DNA of 64,000 nt, from NCBI RefSeq assembly GCF_003711515.1, contig NW_021167079.1:1291471-1355470 (forward strand). Reading direction: 5' to 3'. The notes under the pieces are model-generated. The model ran no database searches. It was not told the DNA's origin and saw only the letters and a list, made by a program, of their open reading frames with translations. Source of the stretch: Sodiomyces alkalinus F11. Lineage: Eukaryota > Ascomycota > Sordariomycetes > Glomerellales > Plectosphaerellaceae. The position numbers and the translations under genes are program-made. Positions 21,642 to 34,158 of this stretch are shown piece after piece (within the stretch, counting starts at the first letter, position 1; every line of letters starts with the position of its first letter).

Positions 21642-23780
21642 TTATGGTTTTGTCAGATGAGAGATGGGCCGTCTCGGCACCTCGCCATCCGGCATCATCA
21701 AGCTGAAACGTGGCTCGGGGGGTAGCCCGTTGTTTCCCGCCTCGGCTGACACGCCCGGGACCGGACGGGCCTGCGCTCTCTTGACCCGGCTCGTCTGCTG
21801 CTTTACCCAGCTGTTGACCGTCCGATATCTCGGCGGCGAGTCCTCGCTCGCTTCCGTGTACATCGTCTCCCTCTGACTATTCCTCTGGCTGGTCCTCTGG
21901 CTACTTCTCCGACTTGCCCACGAGAGCCGACCGCCCTTTTGAGACTGCTGCTGCCTGGACTGCCACACCACCGGCGGTGGCCGTAGTCCACTCATCCCCG
22001 GGACGATGATGTCCACGTCGCCGAATCCCGACGACAACGACGAGAGCTCACTGACTCGGTTGACTTGGCCGCTCGCAGGATCCAGTAGTGCGCGTGCGTC
22101 CGGGGCTTGGCGTGACGTCTCGGAATGATTGTACAACGGCCCGGTGGCGAACGATCGGAACGTCCAATTGACGTCGACGTCGGACGCATTGGCCACGGCG
22201 CTCCGGGGCTCGGTCGTGCCAGTCGTAGACGGGCTGGTCCCGACGGGGGCCTGGGGCGATCTGTACGCAAAAGTCGTGCTCGGCTGCGGTGGTTTGGTAT
22301 TGGCGCCTTGTCCGGAGAACTTCGTTTGAACCCGAAGTGCCCCTCGGCCGGGCTTCTGGTGCACCGGCAGTATCTGGCCTGCCTCGCCTGCCTCGCTGTC
22401 TTCGAGATGAAGCCATGTTTGGCCCCACGATTTCTTTTCCGCAGATGCCGCTTGAGGCCCTTTCCCAACGTCCCCAGAGGGACGTCGTTCATGCATTTCT
22501 GGTTCCAGGTCCTGCCGTCTCTTTTTATGGACTTTCCGGACGGTTCTCCAGAGCAGCCACACTATAAATCCCATCGATATGAAGGTGCCTTCAATCATCG
22601 TCAGCATATTGCTCACCCGGGTTGTTTGGTGTCTGACGCGTTTGGGTTTCTCAGACTTACCGATGGACGCAATGGCAATGAGAGCGTGCTGGGTGGGGAC
22701 ATCCATGGCCCCTTGCCTACTTTGCTCCGCGGGGATTGCCGTGGACCACAGGCCGCTAGAGCTAGCAGGGGACGAGGAAGGTTCGTTCGTTCCCGGTGTA
22801 ACGGACGAGAAGGATACGGCTGATCTGGACGCTGTTGAATCTGACGGGGAGGGTATGTTGGTATCAGGTGAGAGTGTTGAGAAGAGAACGGGCGAAGTGG
22901 GCGCTGTCGCAGGTGATGAGAACGGTACGTTGGTATTAGATGGGAGTGCCGAGAAGAAAACAGGCGAACTGGACGCTGTCACAGATGACGATGGCTCTGT
23001 GACAGATGACAATGAATCGGCCACCGATGAGGATGACTCGGCCACGGGTAACGATGGTTCAATCGCGGATGACGATGGCTCAACCGCAGGGGGGGCGGGG
23101 GTTTCTATCGAAACAGTTATGCCACCTGTGTCTGATGGGATCTGGAGGCCGATTCAGCAACTCATGTCCCAGGTCTTTCTATCCTAAAACAGATCCATGT
23201 CGGCCCACCATATGGCGGGGGATGTAGCAGAGAGAGAGTGTGTACTGACCGTCTGGATGAGAGTCGAGCCCGTCGGTGCAAGGCTGAGTGAGGGTAGGCC
23301 AGGGGAAGGTGGGGGCGGTTGGAAGGGGGGCGGCAGTAACGACGGTCTTGATAATGGCGATGCAGGAGGTGGAGGTGAGGGACGTGAGGGAAGTCCAGGA
23401 AATACGGGACGGCCGGGACGGCCGGGTCTTCTCCGGTCGTCGTTGTCGTCCCTATTATTCTCGCCTCTATCGTCGTCGCTATCGTCGTCGTCGCTATCGT
23501 CGTCGTCGCTATTCTCGTCGTCGCTACTATCGCCGCGGAACACCTGCCTCGCTGTCTTGCGGGCCCTTGCACCACCAATCTCCGCACGTAATACTACGAT
23601 TCTTGGTTTCCTCGAAGACGGAAAAGAAGGGCGGATTGGGGCGTCAAAGTCGGGGTCGGAGGTAGGATCTGATATATCCTTTCGTACCCGCGGCCATCCC
23701 AAGGAAGAGTCTATGCTAGCTGGGGGCGCCGCCCTCTTCCAACCAGCTCGTTGCGTCTCTCGTGGAACAGCTGGTACCAT
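21642..23780 (-). CDS. Single-pass membrane protein with Ser/Thr-rich presumed ectodomain, unknown
   Basis: Not recognised as a named family; the layout resembles fungal wall-sensor-like proteins. My model has exons 23780..23250, 23141..22661 and 22588..21642 (652 residues). The first intron (108 bp, GTCAGT ... CTCCAG, phase 0) joins ...TGSTLIQT to IPSDTGG. The second (72 bp, GTAAGT ... GCTGAC ... GAAG, phase 1) splits a transmembrane helix: ALIAIASI/GTFISMGFIVWLLW. N-terminal of it are an Asp-rich stretch (about residues 85-110), a Pro-rich stretch and repeated Ser-rich units ending in T/SSPVFFS. C-terminal is a basic stop-transfer (RTVRKVHKKRRQ) and a low-complexity cytoplasmic tail with SRRSSQRTSQRNSQRE. 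No signal peptide is visible at the 23780 ATG, so an upstream first exon may be missing. Confidence 0.65.
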
Positions 23781-26700
23781 ACCTGCACATCGCAGCAGGG
23801 TTAGGGACCTCGATTCCCGCTCGAGGACAAAGTATATGAACTCTTAAAAGGTGCTTGACATTGCCTTTGGGGTGGAGACGTTGACGGTACTTGGCGGAGT
23901 TGTCGAGCAGGTCAAGAGACTCAAGACGCGGGCAATGTCGTAAAAATACAATGGAAAGGGAAAGATTAGGACAAGGAAAGAATGTTGAAGGGAAAGGAGC
24001 CCAACTAGCAGGCTCACTGGAAAGAGATAGGAAAGCAAGGCCGGCCTTGATGACGACAAACCAGGACAACGAATGGAAAAGAAACAGGCCGAGACCTGGC
24101 CGTGGTGGTGGAATTACAAATAGGACGAGAAAGGGAAAAAGAGAGGGAAGAACGAAGACAGAGAATCAGATGAGATGACAAGACGATGTCAGGTTGTGCC
24201 AGGCCGTCAAAGACTCTCCCACTTCGTAGGTGGATATGCCACATACGCACACGCACACGCACACGCATACATCTGCGGGAACTACCGAGGGTGAGCCCGG
24301 TTTCTCGATCTCGAGCCAGGGGAATATCGGGAGCCGGGGCTTTGCCAGACCAGCATCTGCGGCGGATGGGATTGGTTTCGAGATACCTACCCCATTCCAT
24401 TATTGAGCCCAATATCAAGGGGCTCGCTCGTCTGGAACTACCCTCGCTAGTCAGGTTACACGCACTGACCTTGTTGTGTTTGTTATACCGTAGTACCCTG
24501 TCCCACCACCACCAAACCGGCAAGCTGTCAAATGGGACCAGGACAAACTGTGATCCGTGGTCTGGGAAGGGAATAGCGGAAACGTGCACTATATGGGACG
24601 AGATGAGACTCTGCGAGACGTGCAAGTGCAAAGGTTTCTGCTGCCAGGTGCTGGGCTCTCGCGTGCCGTGCGGCCTGCATGGGCATCGAGGAGACTAACC
24701 CTCGAATGACCGCCCAGTGTTTGGAAGGAGAACAAAACAAAGCATTCCTAATAAGGGGAGGAGTCTGATATGTCATTGATTGTCCAGATCAACCGGAGAT
24801 GAAGGGAAAAGAGAGAGAGAGATGACCTGGCTGTTGGTATCGTCCATCACAGCCTTTCCCAATCGCCTTGATTGCATCTTCCTGTGAGAAGACGAGAAGC
24901 GAACGGGAGGGAGAAGCGTCCCTGCGAAAGGAAGGAAGCACGGGGTGGCCAGAGGTACTCCGTGCATCTGAGGCTCGTGGGAGAGGCCATAGGATGAATA
25001 CATCGAATATGCGCCACACGGCCGTTTCGCATAAAGCTCCTTCTAAGGTGCTGTCAAGGATTTTCGCAGTTGGATAGGTCGGCCGGCCGTACACTGTTGT
25101 TGTTACGGGGAAATGCAGTATTAATTAGCTCTTCCATATCTGTCAAAGACGCCTCATGGACGCCTCAGGGGTTCTGCGTCTCGGCCTGGGACAGAAGGTG
25201 TTTCAGGCAGTTGACGACTTTCGTGGTACTGTTTCTGTTTCCAGTGCGACTTTGAGGAAGCGGACTGTGGGGCTGATGGTGATGTGGTTGGTGCTCTCCA
25301 CCCGCCCCCACTTGCGGTCTGGGACTTTTGTTGGTTGGCCGACTTCGGGAGGCGGGAAGTCTGGGATAATGCCAAGCAGCGACAGCTATCCGTACTCCGA
25401 CATCACACACTATATGAACACACAAAGTACGCCGAGATACAAAACCACACAAGGGCACCGCCGATTTTCCCAACATCACTCAAAAATATCATAACAAAAG
25501 AGCTCTTATGCCTCTTATAAATCCTGCATCGTTTGATTCAGATAAGTATTTACGAAGTAATTGTGCAGCATTCCGATCCAACAAGAACAGTCCGCGAAAG
25601 ACAGACAAGCGAGCCCGAGGTGTCACCAGGTCGGTCCGGGCAACAATCAACTTGGTAAGACGTACCTACTTCGGGCTCCTCGATAGGACTTCGCAGGTAG
25701 GGTATGTGTACGAATGCCTAGAAGATATCATTACTTCGAATTCCGGAGAAATACACCGGGAAGCTTTTGTGGCCGTCTCCACGCGGTCTTCATGCCGCCA
25801 ACAAGTGAGAAGGTAGAAGAAGAAAGCACAAACAAAGCACGAATAGAAGCACACAGCAAATAATCACGCTTTGCAATGTCCCCAAATGGTACGCCGGCCT
25901 GATGGGCCCGGTTTGGTGGAGGTCGAGTTTATACGGAGTCCAGGTAAATGGCTTCAGGTGTTGCGGGATAAATGGCAACACACCAAGTATGTCGTACGTA
26001 ATGGGGAGTTCGCATCGGACTTTGCGAGGAAATATGGCGCATCTGGAAGCTTCAAGTAAGTGCCTTTGGTAGCAACCAAGGAGAGGGTTATCTCTAGAGT
26101 ACGGAGTAATTAGAGCAGACGAACAACTTCATTGCTCATAAATACTGGGAACCCTGCCGGAATAGTTGGGCTATGAGGTAGACAGCCTTGTCTTAAGATT
26201 CGAGCAAAGAAGCAAAGATTTCAAGGAGCAGAGCAACACATCCTTCATGAAGCTCTGGTGGAGACGGGTGTGGAGCGATAAATAGGCTATTTCCCTCCTT
26301 TCCCTCCGGTAAATATCTGTCCGCTATCTCTAAAGTCTCTAGGCAAATAGGAGAGCGGGCAAAAAGACCCCCATTGATAAGTCTAGGCAAGGGGTAGAGC
26401 GGCAATTGACTAGTACTTCGTGGAAGCTGGGTGGGCGCCAGTTAAAAAGAAGCGCTAAAAGACGCGAGTAACCACGAGTGAGATGATAATAATGACACGA
26501 CGGCGTGGAAGGGAGAGCGTGGGATGGCGTGGGACGACTCGGGACGACACGACATACCTAACACATACGGAGGCTACAACGTACATCATGGCCCAAGCTC
26601 GGCATGGCGCGCTGCGGAATGGGTCAAGCATATGACTGGGCAATAAGAAATGTCCCGAGGTTTCTCCTAGGTCCTCGGATCTCCACGGCAAATTTTGACA

Positions 26701-27092
26701 CGGAAAGACATGAGTGTGCCAAGAATCCAGGCCAGCAAAAGCCGTCGCCAATGACTTGGGCCGCTCGGTCAGCTACCAACGGGAGGAAAAAAGCGTGAAA
26801 AATAAAAACGGGTTGGCGTCGTCCTCCGATCGCTCACCGGGAGGGGGACAACGGAGAAGCAAGTCAATTGATAGCCCTCCAATCCTCCAATCCCGCTTTT
26901 CCATTTCGCTTCGTAGTAGGCCTGAATGAAAGAAAAAAAAAAGAAAAAAAAGGAAGAAGAAAAAAAAGTCAATCCATTTCTTTGCTTGGATATTACCACC
27001 GTTTCCTTCCCACACTTTCTTTACCTTGGTCCTTGATCTCCCTTCCCTTTCGTTTTCCTCGGGACCTCCGTTCCCATCATACAACGGAAGCC
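23781..27092. other. Intergenic region
   Basis: 3.3 kb without a supported gene. A short CACACG microsatellite lies at about 24243-24268, a motif GTACTCCGTG at 24956-24965, and a TACGGAGTA copy at 26100-26108. A purine tract at 26930-26970 precedes the NADH dehydrogenase leader. Open frames of up to 205 codons have low-complexity or erratic composition and non-ATG starts. Confidence 0.5.
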
Positions 27093-29192
27093 ATGGCTTC
27101 GTCAACACGAGCCATGAGTTCGCTGCGTGCAGCTCAAAACATCATCGCTCCCAGGGTGATCACTCGCGCTTCGATCGCGACTTCGACATTGGCCCGTCGA
27201 GCTTTCACCACCACGAGGCCAACCACGTCCCTGCAAGCGAGACCTAATGCTTCCTCCATCGTCAGATCCGCCACCCTCTCGCGCCAGTTCCAACGCGCCT
27301 ATGCCGATGCTGCTTCCCAGAAGCGGAAGCCGGGCAAGATTCTCACTACCTTTAAATGGCTTTGGAGGTTGACCTATCTCTCGGCCCTGGGTGCCATTGG
27401 CGCCGTGATCTATGCTGTCTATGAGGATCGGAACCCTCAGCCTCAGGTCCAGCCGGATCCTACCAAGAAGACTTTGGTCGTCCTCGGTACGCGCTACATT
27501 CTCTTCTTTATGGAATTCACATGGCACCATAGGATAAATGCACACTGGCAGTGGGAGGCACATATGCTACTGTCAGAGTTGTTTCGTGAACAAGAAAAAA
27601 AAAGCATGAGAAAACGAGGAATGGAGGGCTAACCTGCGCAATCTTTTAACAGGCACTGGCTGGGGATCTGTCTCTCTTCTGAAGAAGCTCGATACCGAAA
27701 ACTACAATGTCGTCGTCATCTCGCCCCGAAACTACTTCCTCTTCACGCCGCTCCTCCCATCCTGTACCACCGGCCTTATCGAGCACCGCTCCATCATGGA
27801 GCCTGTCCGCTCCATCTTCCAGCACCGCAAGGCCGCCGTCAAGTTCTACGAAGCCGAAGCCTCCTCCGTTGACCCTGACCGGAAGGTCGTCATAATCACG
27901 GACAACTCGGAGATCCAAGGTGATACTTCTCAGACCGAGATCCCCTACGACATGCTCGTTGTCGGCGTTGGCGCTGAGAACGCTACATTCGGCATTCCCG
28001 GCGTTCGTGAGAACTCGTGCTTCCTCAAGGAGATCGGCGACGCCCAGTTGATCCGCAAGAAGATCATGGACTGCGTCGAAACCGCCGCCTTCAAGGGCCA
28101 GACCGAGGAGGAGATCAAGCGCTTGCTGCATATGGTCGTCGTCGGTGGTGGCCCCACCGGTGTCGAATTTGCTGGCGAACTCCAGGACTTCTTCGAGCAG
28201 GACATCAAGCGTCTCGTCCCCGAGATTGCCGACCGCTGCAAGGTCACCCTGATCGAGGCCCTGCCCAACGTCTTGCCCTCATTCTCCCGCCAGCTTATCG
28301 AGTACACCGAGAACACCTTCAAGGAAGAGAAGATCGACGTCCTGACCAAGACCATGGTCAAGAACGTGAGCGACAAGACCGTAGAGGCCGTTGCCACCCG
28401 CCCTGACGGCACCAAGGAGACCATCACCATCCCCTACGGCCTCCTCGTCTGGGCCACCGGCAACGCCGTCCGACCCATCGTCAAGGACCTCATCTCCAAG
28501 ATCGCCGCCCAGAAGGACTCCCGCCGCGGCCTCGCCGTCAACGAGTACCTCGTCGTCCAGGGTACCCGCGACATCTGGGCCGTCGGCGACTGTGCCGTCG
28601 CCGGCTACGCCCCGACCGCCCAGGTCGCGGCTCAGGAGGGCAACTTCCTCGCCCGCCTCTTCAACAACATGGCGAAGACCGAGGCCCTGGAGGCCCGCAT
28701 CCACGAGCTCAGCTCCAGCCTCAACCTCAAGCCCGGCACCAACTCGGCCGACGCCGCCCGCGAGATCGAGGAGTGCGAGCGCAAGCTCCGCCGCATCAAG
28801 GACATCAAGCCCTTCCACTACACCCACCAGGGCAGCCTGGCCTACATTGGCAGCGAGAAGGCCGTTGCCGACGTCAGCTGGTGGAATGGTAACATTGCCA
28901 GCCACGGCAGCATGACCTACCTCTTCTGGCGCAGCGCCTATCTATCCATGTGCTTCAGCAGTAAGTTTTCCTTTCTTTTTCTTCCCCTTTGCCCCATGAA
29001 CCGACTCGTCTCTTCGGCCTGCCCTTTATGCCGGGGAGCAACCACACTCGCCTCCCTTGCCTTGTAACACCCCCAGCTCGCTTGAGAACGCCAGAAAAAC
29101 TAACCCGTCGTGCAACAGCACGGAATCGCCTGCTCGTCAGTATCGACTGGTTAAAGTCAAAGATGTTTGGTCGCGACATCTCGCGGGAATAA
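27093..29192 (+). CDS. Alternative (type II) NADH:ubiquinone dehydrogenase, mitochondrial
   Basis: Single-subunit, non-proton-pumping NADH dehydrogenase (NDE/NDI family) of the mitochondrial inner membrane. Three exons, 27093..27486, 27653..28960 and 29119..29192, give 591 residues. Both introns are phase 1 (GTACGC ... GCTAAC ... AACAG; GTAAGT ... CTAAC ... CAACAG). The N-terminus is Arg/Ser/Thr-rich and lacks acids, fitting a mitochondrial presequence. A hydrophobic segment follows at about residues 89-112 (WRLTYLSALGAIGAVIYAVY). The first dinucleotide fold VVLGTGWGSVSLL spans the first splice site, and the second is VVVGGGPTGVEFAGEL. The GDCA motif marks the FAD site, and the C-terminus WLKSKMFGRDISRE is typical. 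A second upstream acceptor would add 15 residues but breaks the conserved FSTRNR junction, so 29119 is preferred. No EF-hand is seen in the insertion near MAKTEALEARI. Internal versus external side cannot be decided. Confidence 0.93.
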
Positions 29193-32100
29193 CCGACCTA
29201 TAGTGCGCCTCGCCCTAAAGATACCATGACCGCACTTTTTCTTCTTCTTTTTTTTTTTCTTTCTTCCCTTCCGTTGTATTCTGACGAAGGCGTCTTCGAC
29301 CACTTCTACATCATCACCTCATACCTTGGTGTCCTGTCTTTTGTTTTTTGTCGGTGTTACAATAGTTAAATCGCCCCGTGTCGGGGTTGGGGTGGGTTAG
29401 CCGGTGACTGTTAGGGAATATAGAATATGTCGTAATGCTACCAAATCAACCGCATCAACGCCGTGGGGTGTCATTCATCCTGACTTTCGAGCACTGTCAA
29501 CAGATCCTTGTCTTGATTGAATCAGGCTATTGAACCAAAACCTGGAATACTACTTGACGGTACTGCATTGGGGGCATGAAATAATCCTGAACAGAATCCA
29601 GTACGAAGGTATTCAGGGGGTTTTGCGATAACCTGGGGCAGACGGGGGACGAACAGGTCGGCCACTGAATACATGCAGCTCCTTCAAAAGGCCAACATAG
29701 GTCAACATAGCCAAGGGACGCCGTGAGCTCATTAGAAGCAACGCGTCCATCTGGGCTGGGCGTATACGATGGTTACAGTGTATACAGACAGTGCTGCTTC
29801 TGATCAACTGATAGCTAAGTGCAAAAGGAACGAGCACCCAAGGTACCAATAATGTGAGGAAGCGGAGCGGAAGAGCTAAAAGAGGAAGAAAAAGACAGCA
29901 CAGCAGTAGCTCACAAGTCACGGCCAATACATCATCATACCCAGTGGTGAATGCAGGCTGTCGAACATTTTATGTACCATTATGTGAAGAGCGGTCAATG
30001 CTTTCCATAAGCCGGTAATGTTCGTATCTGTAGATCGAGAATTTGGTTTCTCTGACAGAAGCAGCAATCTGCGGATGACATTCGTCTACAGACGAGAGAG
30101 CTTTCTGCTTGTGCAATGGATCGAGACGGCGCACTCCCGTGGCGCCAATAGTGGACAGTAGAGCGCATTGCCTAGCGGCCTTTCCAGACAGAGAGGGTCC
30201 GCCAGTGGGTTGGCGGTTATTTTTCCAGGTTCCAAGTTTAATTATGCAGATGAGAAGCAGCAGAAACGCGGATGATCCCGGCGTTGGTCCGGCGGGACAC
30301 ATCCTCATCGTGCATAAGGTACCTTACTGTACATATCAACTGGTGATCTGGTTAGGAGCAAGTAACAGAAAGCATATTTCGCAGAAGAGTCATGGTCTGT
30401 TTGGTCAGCAAGAGAAACATAAAGTATCACACCGTAGGAGGGTATAGGGATTGGTTATTGGATCCGAGTTATCTTTTATTCTGATTCGACCTTACCCGTG
30501 AGGCGTTGAGGCGTTGAAATGTAATTACGGTACCTTAGTAAATGCAACTTTGGTCTTCCTTCCTCATGATTACCTTATCCATCAAATGGGCTGACAAATG
30601 ACAGTGACGTCTCGGCGGAACGTGTCTGGAGCTGATGACCTCGCTAATCATCCAACGGCCTTTTGCACCGGTATTCGTGCTCTGATGGAGACCTTCCGGA
30701 TAGGTAGGTTGCTTCAAGTTGTTCATACGCAATCCCAGTACTGGGGACTCTTCAGATTAGTCAGGCCCGTTGAAGAGGGATACAACTCCCTGGGATTTTC
30801 CGAAGGTCCCCAAACCGGAGGTCCACTAGCGCAAGCCTTGGCAAAGGAGGGCTGCATCTGTAGGAAAACATACATACCATCTATGAAGGAGCCGGCACTG
30901 TCGTTAAATAATATATACGTACTGCCCACTCTTTAGGCAACTTTAACGACCCAAGGCGATTCGGCACTGTAAAAGCATGTCATGCTTCACCCACTGAGAC
31001 AACCCCCAGCCTCGCCCCCACTAAGTGAACCTGTACCTGCGCCTATTCGTATATGTCCAAATAAGGTAGGTAACTCTTAATAAGGGTAGGTAAGTACCTT
31101 TCCTGGATATCGATTATCGGTTACTTCTCGTGCGCTGACATTCTACCCAGCAACACCGTAAGAAGAGTCAGAGCGCTATTGTTGTGTGCGAGGTATGTAA
31201 TTAATTACTGTCCCTACTTTATAGGCCACTATGCTGCTGTTAGCCAGAGGTGCCTTTGATGCTTTGAACACAGTCCCATACATACACTCCCGGGACTTTT
31301 AGCGCTGCAATGATTCCTACTAAGGTAATTAATTACCGTGCAACCAGATCAGCCGCAACTGTAACGTAAGCCAACAAGGAACGACAAGGGATCTAAAAAA
31401 GGGGGACTGTCAGAAATCCGAACAGTGAAAGCTGTCTAATTGTTCGTCCCTACAATAAGAGAGCAAGCAGCCTTGCTTCAGCTTTTTGTATGCGTGGGCC
31501 GTTACAAAAACAGCCATATTATAAGATATCTCTTTCGGCTTGTTCGGCCAAAAAGAGACCGACTTCTCCATTTCGTTATCGTCTGCTATTCAGGTATACG
31601 AAATGATTGTTTGGATGGATGAGGTTCGAGCTTATACCTTAGAAGAAGAAGAAGAAGAAGAAGACGAAAAAATCATCTCCCACGTCGTATCGTCCTTTCC
31701 CGTCCCCTTTCTCTTTCTTGGCTTTCCAAGCCTGCACCCGACCTGTATCTCCACTTCCGCATACATACATAATCGTATATTGGTACCTCTGCTCCCTGTC
31801 ACTAGTGTACACACAGAGTCCGTGCCATTCGACGTACAGAGTATGAGTACACTTCCAGCTTGTCAAATAACTTCATGTTGAGTTTGTCTTGTTCTAGAGC
31901 AGCCCTGTTAAGACCTCTAATAATATGTTTTCATATTTCTGTGCCTGGGACAGACGAGGGATGCCTGATTAAGGAGACACGAATATGTAGGGAGTACAGA
32001 GGGGCTATATAGGACCCATGGGGCCACAATACATTACTGTTAAGATGGAAGTAAAGGTACCCCATACTTCATACGAGAATATAGGTACCAGTTTACTGTA

Positions 32101-32647
32101 CGGTACTTACCTGATTTGAAAGCCCAATCAGTACCAGTACTTCCAGCGTCAATACATTGTACATACGCGACTAAGCGGTCCGAGGCTCCCCATCCTTAGA
32201 TCCGCTTAGTACGGAGCGGAGGACGCATAGTCTTCCTTCTCCAACGGAACAGTACAGTATTACAACGTACCTTACTTCCTCTCCCCACCGGCTGCATCCC
32301 CCCAGCACGACTATCATTTCCCATTGCCAAGCAACGATATCACTGGTCCGCCCGCGAACTCCCTCCCCTGGAGCTCGCATTGCCCCCTTCCCACGGCACC
32401 AGCCCCAGAGCACAACGACCACCTAACCTCCCTTTTCTTCCCTCTCCGCCGAGGTCCTTGCCTTCGATTCATTTCTGCATCGACGACGTTGACTGAACGT
32501 ACGCCAGCGAGCGACCAATTCCTCTTCTCCTCTGTCCCCCCTCGCCGCCCGGCCCTCTTTCGACTTGTTTCCTCGACCCGTCGCATCGCCCATCGCTTTT
32601 CCTTTCCGTGTCGTCTTTTCTACCGGTCCATTTCTCTGGTGTCGACA
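29193..32647. other. Intergenic region and G-beta leader
   Basis: 3.4 kb with no supported gene. AAGGTA/GGTAGGTA-type motifs cluster at 30319-30331, 30530-30540 and 31065-31100. An AGA trinucleotide run lies at 31641-31663. The last 350 bp are C-rich and probably the transcribed leader of the G-beta gene. The long plus-strand frame entering from 32324 has no ATG before 32648 that gives family similarity. Confidence 0.5.
31641..31663. repeat. (AGA)n trinucleotide run
   Basis: Seven to eight AGA/GAA units in intergenic DNA, read directly. Confidence 0.85.
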
Positions 32648-34158
32648 ATGAATTCGCAGAGCCACAACGACGTGTCGCCCGAGGCGATGCAGGCGCGCAT
32701 TCAACAAGCGCGCCGCGAGGCGGAGACTCTCAAGGACAGAATTAAGAGGAAGAAGGATGAGCTTGCCGATACTTCACGTCAGTTTATTTTGTTACTCTTT
32801 TGTTGTTGTTCTTGTCGTTCCCTTCTTAGACTCCACCCCCTCCCCAACATCGGGATCGGTTCTCTGCGATGGCCTGATGCGCATGCGGTCGCTGTCTCGA
32901 TGCCTCGTCATGCCCCCCCACGCAATACAATCCCCCTCCTGTATTCTATTTCAATGGGTACTGACAATTGTTCGGCTGCTCTGTCACAGTGCGAAGCCTC
33001 GCCCAGGAAGCCCACGAACAAATCCCTCGAGGTCAGCTTATGAAGGCCAAACGGACTCTGAAAGGTCATCTTGCCAAAATTTACGCAATGCACTGGTCGA
33101 CGGACCGGAGACATCTCGTCTCTGCCTCGCAAGATGGAAAGCTCATCATCTGGGATGCCTATACCACCAACAAGGTCCACGCCATCCCCCTACGTTCCTC
33201 ATGGGTCATGACGTGCGCCTACGCTCCGTCGGGCAACTACGTGGCCTGCGGTGGTCTCGACAACATCTGCTCCATCTACAACCTCAACCATCAGCGTGAT
33301 GGTCCGACCAGGGTCGCCCGCGAGCTTTCTGGTCATGCTGGCTACCTATCATGCTGTCGCTTCATCAATGACAAAAGCATACTGACCTCCTCCGGTGACA
33401 TGACCTGTATGAAATGGGACATTGAGACGGGCCAGAAAGTCATTGAGTTCGCCGACCACCTCGGCGATGTCATGAGCATCAGTCTCAACCCTACAAATTC
33501 CAATACATTCATCTCCGGAGCCTGCGACGCCTTCGCCAAGCTGTGGGATATCCGTGCCGGCAAGGCCGTCCAGACCTTTGCGGGCCACGAGTCCGACATC
33601 AACGCTATTCAATTCTTCCCCGACGGTCATTCCTTCGTCACCGGCTCAGACGATGCCACTTGCCGTCTCTTCGATATCCGTGCCGATAGGGAATTGAACC
33701 TCTATGGCGTAAGCGCAACCCCCCCCCAACACCCCGGCTCCTTTTCTTTTGTCGTTTTTCTTTGTTTTGTTGGGACCTCTCCCTCTTCTCTCACACACAC
33801 ATCATGCATTCACGTGGCATCGCGCTAACCCGTCACTGGCAGTCGGAATCCATTCTCTGCGGAATTACCTCTGTTGCTACCTCCATTTCAGGGCGGTTAT
33901 TGTTCGCCGGCTACGACGACTTCGAGTGCAAAGTGTGGGATATTACAAGAGGCGAGAAGGTTGGCTCGCTTGTCGGCCACGAGAATCGCGTCAGCTGCCT
34001 GGGTGTCAGCAACGACGGCATTAGTCTGTGCACGGGTTCTTGGGATTCTCTAGTAAGTATACCCAAAATAACTGAGCACCCTCGGATGAGTTATCCCCAC
34101 GTATATAGTTGGCTAACCAACCAACCACTCTCTCCAGCTCAAAATCTGGGCATACTAA
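32648..34158 (+). CDS. gnb-1: Heterotrimeric G-protein beta subunit (WD40)
   Basis: Seven-bladed WD40 beta subunit that pairs with G-gamma to couple receptors to MAPK and cAMP signalling, growth, mating and virulence traits in fungi. Four exons, 32648..32777, 32990..33708, 33843..34052 and 34138..34158, give 359 residues, the usual length in Sordariomycetes. Donors are GTCAGT, GTAAGC and GTAAGT, and each intron has a CTGAC or GCTAAC branch. The N-terminal helix ([20 protein letters not shown]) is the gamma-binding coiled coil. The WD repeats follow ([68 protein letters not shown]). The last exon encodes only LKIWAY, the canonical G-beta C-terminus, which fixes the final intron. The next gene downstream is its folding cofactor. 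Confidence 0.97.

Noticed and set aside
29080..29118. Earlier acceptor (CCCCCAG at about 29078) for the last exon of the NADH dehydrogenase
   Set aside because: It is in frame but would insert about 15 residues into the conserved FSTRNR segment. The later CAACAG has a good CTAAC branch and restores the family sequence.
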